Shown: in pieces, positions 7,763 to 14,798 of the stretch
Layout: each line of letters begins with the position of its first letter
How positions within the stretch are numbered: position 1 is the stretch's first letter
Origin: Chloroflexota bacterium
GTDB taxonomy: Bacteria > Chloroflexota > Anaerolineae > Anaerolineales > UBA4823
NCBI GenBank assembly: GCA_012798185.1
Contig: JAAZNS010000259.1
Location: forward strand, 1-32,428
Reading direction: 5' to 3'
DNA: 32,428 nt
The notes under the pieces: generated by a model
Seen by the model: the letters and a program-made list of their open reading frames with translations, nothing else
What the model was told of the DNA's origin: nothing
Databases searched by the model: none
Program-made: the position numbers and the translations under genes

Positions 7763-8857
7763 TTATATTGAAGTGGGTATTTCTTCGTTTTCACCTGTCT
7801 TCCCACTCTCTGTAAAAGGAGGCAGTGTGTTTTGAACCAGTTCGAAGCCATTAAGCTCTCGAAAAACCAAAGTCCAAACAGAAGAGATATATGTTTGCAG
7901 CAGCCCATTCAGAAAGATCATGGGGAGACTAAAGATAATCAAGAACAACGAGCCACCCACGACCCCTGCCGTAATCCAACTCGCAACAGTGCTCATAGTG
8001 TTGACCAAAAAGTAAATTAGAACCCCTGTTCCTCCTCCTACCAACAACGCGATGAACATCAGCATAAGGGCAACAGGAATGCAGATGAGGAAAAAACCCA
8101 GTTGTATGCCGATCAATATCAGCCACATCAAAAAGATATCTTTTAAATTTCGAAAAACCTTTTTCCATCCATCTCGAATGGCGTTGATGACACCTTTCCC
8201 TTTGAGGACGCATTCACGGTAGATGATTTCCATTACCAGCGATAAAACGACTTTGACGATCACAAGTATGAAAACAATCAGAAAGAACATTCCAACGGTT
8301 GCTATGATACCCGTCACCGAAGGTTCGTTATTGTTCACTAAACTCAACAGAACAGGCACGAAAGCACAACCCATGAATATCACCGCTATTAAAAAGAGCG
8401 GTAAAAATATTACCAGATTGATTAGGAACAACTGCCATGCCTGACGTGACCAACCCAGGCGGAATCCTTGCCTCCAGTTTACCTTTTCACCACTGGTCTC
8501 ATAAGTGTCCACCATCTTGATCAAAGCCGTCCGGCTGACATAATGGAGTATGGCAAATAGGATAGCTAATAGAATAAAAAACACGATAATCGCTATTCCA
8601 ATTCCAATAAAAGTTGGCAAGTTTTCAGGCGAAAATACACGATTGAAATATTGGGATAAGGTATCAAATGCGTCTTGTATCTCCGAAGGAATTTCAAAGC
8701 CATAATTTTGCGAACTTGTACCACTATGGGAACTCCCCCGGGCTCCTCCGTTGAATCCAGAATTGGTCGTTAGAGCGAGTAAAAACCCGAAAATCCATAA
8801 CGCCTTGTAATTCCACAAAATATCCCAAGCGCGTTTTAATATTTTTGCGTAATTCAT
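7763..8857 (-). CDS. Polytopic membrane protein (glycerophosphodiesterase membrane-domain-like), third gene of an ECF module
   Basis: 364 residues with about seven hydrophobic segments. A short N-terminal cytosolic helix (KILKRAWDILWNYKALWIFG) is followed by one helix, then an extracytoplasmic Gly/Ser-rich stretch (about 35-80), then a bundle of helices. Charged intervening loops such as GEKVNWRQGFRLGW and GKGVINAIRDGWKKVFRN resemble the membrane domain found in glycerophosphodiester phosphodiesterase fusions and related orphan proteins. No catalytic domain is present. The start has AAGGAG 7 bases upstream. It follows the zinc anti-sigma gene by 12 bases and is closed by the terminator at 7700-7746, so it is the last gene of the sigma operon and may take part in envelope homeostasis or sensing. 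The precise role is unknown. Confidence 0.78.
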   Translation of the reverse strand: MNYAKILKRAWDILWNYKALWIFGFLLALTTNSGFNGGARGSSHSGTSSQNYGFEIPSEIQDAFDTLSQYFNRVFSPENLPTFIGIGIAIIVFFILLAILFAILHYVSRTALIKMVDTYETSGEKVNWRQGFRLGWSRQAWQLFLINLVIFLPLFLIAVIFMGCAFVPVLLSLVNNNEPSVTGIIATVGMFFLIVFILVIVKVVLSLVMEIIYRECVLKGKGVINAIRDGWKKVFRNLKDIFLMWLILIGIQLGFFLICIPVALMLMFIALLVGGGTGVLIYFLVNTMSTVASWITAGVVGGSLFLIIFSLPMIFLNGLLQTYISSVWTLVFRELNGFELVQNTLPPFTESGKTGENEEIPTSI

Positions 8858-8869
8858 TTTTTCTCCTTA

Positions 8870-9448
8870 TTAAACCATTCTATACTCGTTGGCGGTATTG
8901 TATTGATACCACCAAACAATTAACCAAGATAAATAAATCAAGCTGATTATCATAAATGCTGCAATCCCACTAATCCAACTCCAATGTGATAATTGAAAAG
9001 GTCCGAATAACCAAAGGATAAAACTGAGCGGATCCATCCTAGAAAAATCAAACCCAATTGTAGTGAATTTTCCTAAAATCATTTCATACATTCCGGGGAT
9101 GCTCCCGAAAATCAAGCTGATTATAGAGACTGAGTATATAAAGGCAGCTAATACTAATAATCCGACAGGAATCATCTGCCAACTAATATTTAAGATCGAT
9201 TTTGGCTGCCAGCTATTCGACGATCTAACCGTTAACTGGGAATTGACCTTGCGAATAAACTGGGCTTCAGGTTCAACAATTTTCATTGGCGGCACTTCGC
9301 ATAATAATTCGATGAGGTGCCGTCGTTTTTTAAGTTCTGCCTGACAATGCAGGCAGGTTTCGAGGTGCTGTTCCACAAGATGAACTTTGGATGGAGGCAG
9401 CTCTTTATCCAGATATGCATCCAGGAGCAAGGTAAAATAGTCGATCAT
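8870..9448 (-). CDS. Zinc-finger anti-sigma factor, membrane-bound
   Basis: 192 residues. The N-terminal cytosolic domain carries the zinc anti-sigma motif H28-xxx-C32-xx-C35 (HLETCLHC), preceded by the usual acidic helix (LLDAYLDKELP). A basic linker (about 45-85) is followed by two hydrophobic segments near 90-115 and 160-185. It presumably binds and silences the ECF sigma factor encoded directly upstream, whose stop it overlaps by 4 bases (ATGA). Release would depend on redox change at the zinc site or on regulated proteolysis; the sequence does not tell which. Confidence 0.9.
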   Translation of the reverse strand: MIDYFTLLLDAYLDKELPPSKVHLVEQHLETCLHCQAELKKRRHLIELLCEVPPMKIVEPEAQFIRKVNSQLTVRSSNSWQPKSILNISWQMIPVGLLVLAAFIYSVSIISLIFGSIPGMYEMILGKFTTIGFDFSRMDPLSFILWLFGPFQLSHWSWISGIAAFMIISLIYLSWLIVWWYQYNTANEYRMV

Positions 9449-10005
9449 GTTTCCTCCAGATAATCTGCCAACATACCAGCCAGTTTTGTTCGAGCGTAAT
9501 TCAACCGTGACATAACCGTTCCTATGGAAATATCCAGCGTATCAGCAATTTCCCGGTACGATAATCCGTGGTATTCACGTAGCACAATAACTGCCCGGCT
9601 TGCTTCAGGCAAAGCCAGGACAGCTTTTTGAATTACTCTAATGCGTTCCTTTTTATTCATAATCATATCGGCATTGTCTTCTAGGGAGCCTATCTGCACA
9701 TCATCGATGTTCTCTATGGGTTTTTCTTTGCGGAGGATATCTAAAGCACTGTTCACCGCAATACGGTATAGCCAATTCCGAAAATTCGAATGAAATTGAT
9801 ATTCTGGCAAATGCTTCCAGGCTTTAATAAATGCTATTTGCGCTGCTTCATCCGCCAGGTATGCATCACCGCTTATTCGATAAACTACATCGATCACCTG
9901 ATGATGATACAGATGCACCAATTCGCCAAATGCTTGTTGATCACCTTTTTGTGCTTTCAGGATCATCTCGGTGGTTTCATCTTTTGCTGATAAATTCACC
10001 GACAT
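9445..10005 (-). CDS. ECF-family RNA polymerase sigma factor (RpoE-like)
   Basis: 186 residues from the ATG at 10005, which has AAAGGA at the right distance (6-base gap). A TTG two codons upstream abuts that ribosome-binding site and is rejected. Sigma region 2 covers about 22-88, with DEAAQIAFIKAWKHLPEY and FRNWLYRIAVNSALDILRK. Region 4 covers about 125-178, with the helix-turn-helix LSYREIADTLDISIGTVMSRL. It forms an operon with a zinc anti-sigma factor (4-base overlap) and a membrane protein. This is a self-contained signalling unit, separate from the one at 5922-7552. An ArsR-type gene ends 68 bases upstream and may be co-transcribed. Confidence 0.94.
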   Translation of the reverse strand: MSVNLSAKDETTEMILKAQKGDQQAFGELVHLYHHQVIDVVYRISGDAYLADEAAQIAFIKAWKHLPEYQFHSNFRNWLYRIAVNSALDILRKEKPIENIDDVQIGSLEDNADMIMNKKERIRVIQKAVLALPEASRAVIVLREYHGLSYREIADTLDISIGTVMSRLNYARTKLAGMLADYLEET

Positions 10006-10073
10006 ATCCAATCCTTTTGGTGCATATGCTTCTCTCTCAAAGTATTAACGCTACAAATCAAGTTTTTATTCGG

Positions 10074-10691
10074 TCAATCTTCTTTATTGGTTAATAAACT
10101 GCTTTCTGGTAAAGGATCCGATGGCTTTTTTATTCGCCAATATACTCCTTGGCTTCGTTCCATCAATCCAAAATCGATCAATCCCCGCCGTAAAGATGCC
10201 ACATCCTCATAGAAATCTACCAGGATATGGTTTACTTCCTTTTCCGAATATTTCCGGTTAAATTCGAAAGCATTGGCGATCTCTTCCAGAATGATCTGTT
10301 GTTTCTTTCTTTGAGCCGGAATAGCTAACAAGATATTATTATGAAAGAATGTTCTTAATACTTTTTTCTTGTACGCATCTTCCTTCACGCTATCCATCAT
10401 TTGAGCGGAGGGTATATAAATCATTTCATCCAGGGTTTTCGCTAGATTTTCTTTTACCAAAGAAAATATCTGGTAATACTGATCCTTTGTCGAAACAACC
10501 ATGCCTGCGTTTGATAATGCAGCCAAATGGTGGGAAACAGTAGCCGGATTGAGAGAAAGAATCGCTGCTAATTCTTGCCCATGACGAGGTTTTTCTCTGA
10601 TTAAATTCAATAAAATCAACCGCATCGGATGACCGAGCGCTCGAAACACTTTTGCCCTCTCCGCTAAATTTTTATCGACTTGTTCGCTCAT
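10074..10691 (-). CDS. ArsR-type winged-helix regulator with C-terminal DUF2087 domain
   Basis: 205 residues. The N-terminal ArsR helix-turn-helix (about 10-80) has the family stretch RAKVFRALGHPMRLILLNLI and the recognition helix region LNPATVSHHLAALSNAGMV. No metal-binding ELCV(C/G)D motif is present, so a metal sensor is unlikely. The C-terminal half (about 110-195) matches DUF2087: LLAIPAQRKKQQIILEEIA, then YSEKEVNHILVDFYEDVASL, then LIDFGLMERSQGVYWRI. This fusion is known in Firmicutes and Chloroflexota; the DUF2087 role is unknown. GAAAGGGA precedes the ATG. It lies 68 bases upstream of the ECF sigma operon on the same strand and could regulate it or itself. A 14-base perfect palindrome is found 162 bases upstream. 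Confidence 0.88.
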   Translation of the reverse strand: MSEQVDKNLAERAKVFRALGHPMRLILLNLIREKPRHGQELAAILSLNPATVSHHLAALSNAGMVVSTKDQYYQIFSLVKENLAKTLDEMIYIPSAQMMDSVKEDAYKKKVLRTFFHNNILLAIPAQRKKQQIILEEIANAFEFNRKYSEKEVNHILVDFYEDVASLRRGLIDFGLMERSQGVYWRIKKPSDPLPESSLLTNKED

Positions 10692-10852
10692 TGTTTCCCT
10701 TTCTCAATAATATGATCGATATATCAAAAATAGATTATCCATACAGTTTTCCCCCATATTAGGAAAATCATTTGTGGGTTTTTCAGGTAACTCCTCAACC
10801 AGCTAAGGCGATTTTTTGTCGTTGAAATGTAAATAAAAGGGTTCTCTACTAT

Positions 10853-10866
10853 TAACTGATCAGTTA
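10853..10866. promoter_or_regulatory. Perfect 14-base palindrome, candidate operator
   Basis: TAACTGATCAGTTA is self-complementary over all 14 bases. With the preceding base pair it contains ATTAACTG (10851-10858), the same half-site found at both marR-linked promoters near 2920 and 3631. It lies 162 bases upstream of the ArsR-type gene and about 240 bases upstream of the LysM promoter. The binding protein is unknown. Confidence 0.45.
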
Positions 10867-11107
10867 CAAATTGGATTACTTATGGCATGATTATTGCACA
10901 TATTTTTAATAATGATTTAGTAAATATCGAAAGTTCGGACTAGGAAAAAAATATTTATTTTCAATTTCATCAAATTATATTCTATCATATAATATTAATA
11001 ATATAGTATTACTTTATTCATAAGTATTTATATAAATTTCACAATTGGTGAATTGATTAGATATAACCAACCTAACGATAATAAAAGCCTTCATTTGTCC
11101 AAGCCGC

Positions 11108-11136
11108 TTGACGCTTTACATGGTCTGTGCTAGTAT
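11108..11136 (+). promoter_or_regulatory. Extended -10 promoter of the LysM lipoprotein gene
   Basis: The -35 TTGACG (11108-11113), a 17-base spacer and the -10 TAGTAT (11131-11136) with an extended TGC just upstream. This gives a leader of about 78 bases before the ATG at 11221. Confidence 0.75.
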
Positions 11137-11220
11137 TATTGCAAAATTCGCAGAAAAAATGGCAGTTTGGTCCCATTTGGCGGTGAGGATAAAAGCGGGT
11201 TATTTAGTAAGGAGTCTAAC

Positions 11221-11898
11221 ATGCACATAAAACGCGTTCTGATGATCTTTATAGTATTGGTAATAATCGCTGGATCATCCGGGTGTGTGAAATCTGCTTC
11301 CAAAACAACAGATGCAACTCCTACCACCCCGAAAGAAAACCTACCCGTCCAAGAAACCCCGGGTGATATCATGAGCCAATTGGAAAGTTTTGCCACGCAA
11401 ACTGCAGTTGCCATGGAGGGTCCAAGCTTGATTATGGAGACGCCTGAGCCTTCTTCAGAATTACCCTCAGAAGAAGAAACTCCTGAGGCTGTTCCTTCCA
11501 CAGAAGCAGAAGCAACTGCTGCTCCAACAGAGACTTTATCACCAATACCCACCACGAAACACGAAGTACCAAGCACGTACACAGTTCACCGGGGAGAATT
11601 TCCATATTGCCTGGCTCGACGGTTCGATGTTAATCCGGTTGCTTTATTGAATGCGAACGGATTAAGCGAAGGCTCATTTCTCCATGAAGGGATGACTTTG
11701 AAAATCCCGAAAAACAGCAATTTCCCGGGAAAACGAGCTTTAAAAAATCACCCTACAACTTACACAGTCTCTGCCGGAGATACCATTTATACGATTGCTT
11801 GCGAATTTGGCGATGTCGACCCCTTATCAATCGCCGAAGTGAATGGGTTAACATCGCCCTATAAATTGACTTCGGGACAGAAATTGACCATCCCATAA
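11221..11898 (+). CDS. Lipoprotein with two LysM domains
   Basis: 225 residues from the ATG at 11221, which has AAGGAG 6 bases upstream. The frame extends further up, but only this start gives a signal peptide. The signal is MHIKRVLMIFIVLVIIAG with lipobox SSGC, so Cys22 would be lipidated. A low-complexity region rich in Thr, Pro, Glu and Ser (about 25-118) acts as a stalk. Two LysM domains follow (about 119-165 and 177-225), each starting with TYTV and ending in LKIP or LTIP. LysM domains bind glycan chains of peptidoglycan or related polymers, so this is probably an envelope-associated, wall-binding protein without a catalytic domain. It has its own promoter and terminator. Confidence 0.9.
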   Translation: MHIKRVLMIFIVLVIIAGSSGCVKSASKTTDATPTTPKENLPVQETPGDIMSQLESFATQTAVAMEGPSLIMETPEPSSELPSEEETPEAVPSTEAEATAAPTETLSPIPTTKHEVPSTYTVHRGEFPYCLARRFDVNPVALLNANGLSEGSFLHEGMTLKIPKNSNFPGKRALKNHPTTYTVSAGDTIYTIACEFGDVDPLSIAEVNGLTSPYKLTSGQKLTIP

Positions 11899-11923
11899 AT
11901 TGTCACTTGAATATAAAATAATT

Positions 11924-11965
11924 GGGAGTAGCAGAAATAACCGCTAGCTACTCCCTTGTTTTTTT
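11924..11965 (+). terminator. Rho-independent terminator of the LysM gene
   Basis: GGGAGTAGC (11924-11932) pairs with GCTACTCCC (11947-11955), a perfect 9-base stem over a 14-base loop, followed by TTG and a run of T residues. Confidence 0.9.
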
Positions 11966-11982
11966 ATTGGAGAGGATTATCC

Positions 11983-12516
11983 ATGAATTTTAATACACTC
12001 GAATCGAAAAAAATATATTCCGGAAAAGCGTTTCAAGTTCAAGTTGATTCCGTACAAGCACCAAACGGTTTGATGATGCAAGTAGAAATTATTAAACACC
12101 CATCTGCAGTAACGATTCTGCCAATAGATGAGCAAAATATATGGTTCGTACGCCAATACCGCCATGCCGCTGGGTTAGAAATCCTGGAACTGCCTGCGGG
12201 GACGCTTGAACCGGGTGAGGAGCCAATCCTCTGCGCCCATCGTGAAATTCGTGAAGAAATTGGTATGTCTGCAAAAATTATGAAAGAGATTGGCGGCTTT
12301 TACCTGGCTCCCGGATATTCCTCCGAGTATTTATATGCTTTTCTGGCAAGCGGACTGGAACCGGCACCCCTTCCGGGTGATACTGATGAATTCATCCAGG
12401 TAGAAACAATACCAATACAAACAGTATTTGAAATGGCAGAAGGCGGTCAAATTTTCGATGGTAAAACTCTGGCAACATTATTACTTGCCCGAAAATTACT
12501 CGATATCCGCCCATGA
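11983..12516 (+). CDS. nudF: Nudix hydrolase, ADP-ribose pyrophosphatase type
   Basis: 177 residues from the ATG at 11983, preceded by GAGAGGA. An upstream in-frame TTG lies inside the LysM terminator and is rejected. The full Nudix box occupies 73-95: G-x5-E-x7-RE-I-R-EE-I-G-M (GTLEPGEEP, then REIREEIGM). The surrounding sequence (WFVRQYRHAAGLEILELPAG, then GFYLAPGYSSEYLYAFLA) is that of the ADP-ribose pyrophosphatase NudF family, which splits ADP-ribose into AMP and ribose 5-phosphate with Mg2+. It is cytosolic and a standalone gene after the LysM terminator. It ends 1 base before the convergent YgiT-type gene. Other sugar-nucleotide substrates are possible. Confidence 0.9.
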   Translation: MNFNTLESKKIYSGKAFQVQVDSVQAPNGLMMQVEIIKHPSAVTILPIDEQNIWFVRQYRHAAGLEILELPAGTLEPGEEPILCAHREIREEIGMSAKIMKEIGGFYLAPGYSSEYLYAFLASGLEPAPLPGDTDEFIQVETIPIQTVFEMAEGGQIFDGKTLATLLLARKLLDIRP

Positions 12517-12517
12517 A

Positions 12518-12814
12518 TTATGCCGTTTTCGAAGAAGAAGGCCGGTCCATTTGCGGAGAAATTGGTTTTTTTCGCTTTCCGCAGCGCCTCCCAGTTTCAG
12601 GATTAAGCATTGTATTAAGCCAGGTTACCGCCTGTGTATCATAATCCCGCCTGCCGCACAGATCACATATCCAGGCTGGGAAATTCGGAACCGTGATCAA
12701 CTCACTATTAAGCCAGGTAAAATACGTGATATATTGTAAACGCATAATCCCAGACTGGCATTCGGGGCAAGACATCATGTATTCTGATTGATCGAGCGAA
12801 ATGTCATCTGTCAT
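12518..12814 (-). CDS. YgiT-type zinc-finger protein
   Basis: 98 residues. It carries the YgiT/MqsA-N-type zinc-finger pattern: C16-P-E-C19 followed by C50-D-L-C53-G, with the family stretch ITVPNFPAWIC between them. Unlike the MqsA antitoxin, no helix-turn-helix domain follows; the C-terminal tail is basic and low-complexity. No MqsR-type toxin gene is adjacent. It is the last gene after lepB and deoC, 12 bases past deoC, with AAAGGC upstream of its ATG, and so is probably co-transcribed. Standalone proteins of this type are common in Chloroflexota and Cyanobacteria; their function is not established. Confidence 0.8.
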   Translation of the reverse strand: MTDDISLDQSEYMMSCPECQSGIMRLQYITYFTWLNSELITVPNFPAWICDLCGRRDYDTQAVTWLNTMLNPETGRRCGKRKKPISPQMDRPSSSKTA

Positions 12815-12826
12815 GAGAATGCCTTT

Positions 12827-13573
12827 CTACGAAACTGCTTCCTGAACAATTTTTACTCCAGCACTCGCTCCAATTCTGGATGCACCCGCATAAATCATCG
12901 ATTTGGCATCCGAATAGGTTTTGATACCTCCAGCAGCCTTTATCTTCATTTTTCGCCCAACAATTCGGTTCATCAATTCGACATCTTCCACCGTCGCGCC
13001 GCCCGAGCTGAAACCCGTTGATGTCTTTACGAAATCAGCCCCCGCTTCCTGACAAAGCAAACATGCCATGATTTTTTCGAATGGATTGAGTAATGCCATC
13101 TCAAGGATAACTTTAACGATTGCTTTTTGATGATGCGCATTCTCTACCACTGTATGAATATCATTATATACCAAGCCATAATCTCCGCTTTTTAATGCTC
13201 CGATATTGATGACCATATCAATTTCTGAAGCGCCTGCCTGGATACAAGATAATGTTTGGAAGGCTTTCATTGTAGGAAAGTCTGCTCCCAGGGGAAAACT
13301 AATCACCGAACATATTCGGACATCGGTATTCTTCAACAGGCTGTATGCCAAAGGCACATTTACCGGGTTTACACAGACGCTGGCAAAATGATATTGCGCT
13401 GCTTCTTCACAAAGGTTGCTGATTTGTTGAGCAGTCGCTTCGGGTTTAAGCAAGGTGTGGTCGATAAAACTAGCAATTTTATTCCCCGAAGGAAACAGAG
13501 ATGGAGGCGGCGGTTCGGGTAAACTTTGCTGGTATGTTTTTGCTAAATCTACAATACGGTCGATATCAGTCAT
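12827..13573 (-). CDS. deoC: Deoxyribose-phosphate aldolase
   Basis: 248 residues. This class I aldolase splits 2-deoxyribose 5-phosphate into glyceraldehyde 3-phosphate and acetaldehyde during deoxynucleoside catabolism. The Schiff-base lysine lies in DFVKTSTGF. The supporting Asp is in EIDMVINIG, and the second catalytic Lys is in KIKAAGGI. The N-terminal extension of about 30 residues before FIDHTLLKPEAT is longer than in E. coli but common elsewhere. AGAGGA precedes the start. It sits between lepB (16 bases upstream) and the YgiT-type gene. The pairing with signal peptidase has no obvious metabolic logic. Confidence 0.96.
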   Translation of the reverse strand: MTDIDRIVDLAKTYQQSLPEPPPPSLFPSGNKIASFIDHTLLKPEATAQQISNLCEEAAQYHFASVCVNPVNVPLAYSLLKNTDVRICSVISFPLGADFPTMKAFQTLSCIQAGASEIDMVINIGALKSGDYGLVYNDIHTVVENAHHQKAIVKVILEMALLNPFEKIMACLLCQEAGADFVKTSTGFSSGGATVEDVELMNRIVGRKMKIKAAGGIKTYSDAKSMIYAGASRIGASAGVKIVQEAVS

Positions 13574-13589
13574 ACTTTTCCTCTATGGG

Positions 13590-14180
13590 TTATGGGGCAG
13601 CCACCGCAGATTGATTTTGGTTTATTACCCCCCAACTTTGGGGAGGCCAATAAATCACCACAGCTTTTCCAATGATGTTCTCCAGCGGTACTGTTCCCCA
13701 TGCATGTGAATCGTTCGAATTATTCCGATTATCTCCCAACACAAATACCCCATTGGAGTCGACAACAATATCTAATTCATAATTGGGAGCTGCTTTAATG
13801 TAGGGTTCTTCTAAAACCTGATCGTTGACGATAACTTTTCCATCTTTAATCACTACATGATCCCCCGGCAATCCAATAATTCGTTTGATATATTCTTCGG
13901 TGGGACTATTGGGTGGGTGAAAAACAATCACATCTCCGATATTCATTGAGCTAAACTTATAAGCCATTTTATTAACAATAAGTAATTCACCAGTATACAA
14001 TGTGGGTTCCATACTATGTCCATCCACCCGAATACGGGCAGAAACAGTATCGATCCCGGCAAATAATACCACAGCAATCAGCAATGTTTCCAGAATTTCC
14101 AATATATTTTTCAGCCATGATGCACCCTGATATAGAGGAGCCTGCGGATCTGGAATAATTTCAGACTGGAAATTTTCCAA
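13590..14180 (-). CDS. lepB: Signal peptidase I
   Basis: 196 residues. It removes signal peptides from secreted proteins at the outer face of the membrane. It has one N-terminal membrane helix (about 25-45). The catalytic Ser56 lies in VDGHSMEPTL (box B) and the catalytic Lys99 in YIKRIIGLPGD (box D). Box E is GDNRNNSNDSHAWG. The TTG at 14180 is chosen as start because GGAGG lies 5 bases upstream; a GTG one codon earlier is too close to it. It is the first gene of lepB-deoC-YgiT, driven by the promoter at 14206-14234. The residue pattern is intact, so it should be active. Confidence 0.95.
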   Translation of the reverse strand: MENFQSEIIPDPQAPLYQGASWLKNILEILETLLIAVVLFAGIDTVSARIRVDGHSMEPTLYTGELLIVNKMAYKFSSMNIGDVIVFHPPNSPTEEYIKRIIGLPGDHVVIKDGKVIVNDQVLEEPYIKAAPNYELDIVVDSNGVFVLGDNRNNSNDSHAWGTVPLENIIGKAVVIYWPPQSWGVINQNQSAVAAP

Positions 14181-14205
14181 CACATCCTCCGAGATGATTA
14201 AAAAG

Positions 14206-14234
14206 ATTATAAGCCTTGTTTATTGATGGGACAA
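14206..14234 (-). promoter_or_regulatory. lepB operon promoter
   Basis: On the minus strand, -35 TTGTCC (14229-14234), a 17-base spacer, and consensus -10 TATAAT (14206-14211). A 6-base inverted repeat (CCTTGT/ACAAGG at 14214-14219 and 14231-14236) overlaps the spacer and the -35. Confidence 0.7.
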
Positions 14235-14298
14235 GGAATAGACTGAAACACTAATCTTCTTTGTAAGGTGAGAAGATAAATTAAAATAGGAGTAAAGT

Positions 14299-14321
14299 AT
14301 TAATTAAGTATTTTAATTAAT
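14299..14321. repeat. AT-rich perfect inverted repeat
   Basis: ATTAATTAA (14299-14307) and TTAATTAAT (14313-14321) are exact mirror images around a 5-base loop. It sits in an AT-rich stretch just before the methyltransferase remnant. It may be an operator of the lost restriction-modification locus or simply a product of base composition. Confidence 0.5.
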
Positions 14322-14351
14322 TTAGAGAATGAATTGTCCACTCACCATTAA

Positions 14352-14797
14352 TTGATTTTTGGAAATAGTATGGATATGGAGGGAATTGAGAATGAAAGTG
14401 TTCATCTCATGATCACATCTCCGCCGTATTTTAATGCACCTTTCGATTATAAAGTGCTCTATGAAACATATGATGATTATATGGGAGTATTACAAGCAGT
14501 TGCAAAAGAGACTTATCGAGTTTTAAAAAATGGACGGATCGCCGTATTAAATATAGATGACATACTCGTTCATGGTGAAAAATATCCAATTGTTGCTGAT
14601 GCGACTAGGATTTTTATAGACGCAGGATTTCGATATAGAGATCGAATAATAATGTTGAATATACCCCGGTACCCATTTTAAAATTGTCTTCTGATTATAA
14701 AAATCAGGGTAAAAAATTATTAAAGAAACACAATGATATATTAAATCAATTAAACCAAGAGGGAAAACATAATGGCTTCCAAGTGAAATATTTTTGA
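14352..14797 (+). pseudogene. Remnant of a DNA amino-methyltransferase / restriction-modification locus
   Basis: A first open segment (14352-14681) begins like a beta-class N4-cytosine/N6-adenine methyltransferase. FGNSMDMEGIENESVHLMI leads into motif IV TSPPYFNAPFDY, then ETYRVLKNGRIAVLNIDDIL and FIDAGFRYRDRII. In this class motif IV is N-terminal, so the start is nearly whole. After RDRII the family sequence stops and the frame ends at 14681. The SAM-binding motifs X and I and the target-recognition domain are missing. A second frame, open from about 14650 to the stop at 14795-14797, gives a Lys/Asn-rich tail (PILKLSSDYKNQGKKLLK) that may be the end of another gene. The simplest reading is an internal deletion in an acquired AT-rich restriction-modification locus. 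It is not expected to function. Confidence 0.7.
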
Positions 14798-14798
14798 T

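Larger units (their letters stand above)
10692..11220. other. Long AT-rich intergenic region between divergent regulator and LysM genes
   Basis: There is no supportable gene in these 529 bases. About 10920-11060 is very AT-rich. The region holds a perfect palindrome (10853-10866) and a strong plus-strand promoter (11108-11136). I see nothing resembling a tRNA or a recognisable riboswitch. Confidence 0.6.

Noticed and set aside
14352..14681. Functional short DNA methyltransferase
   Set aside because: It lacks the SAM-binding motifs and target-recognition domain expected after motif IV in this class.
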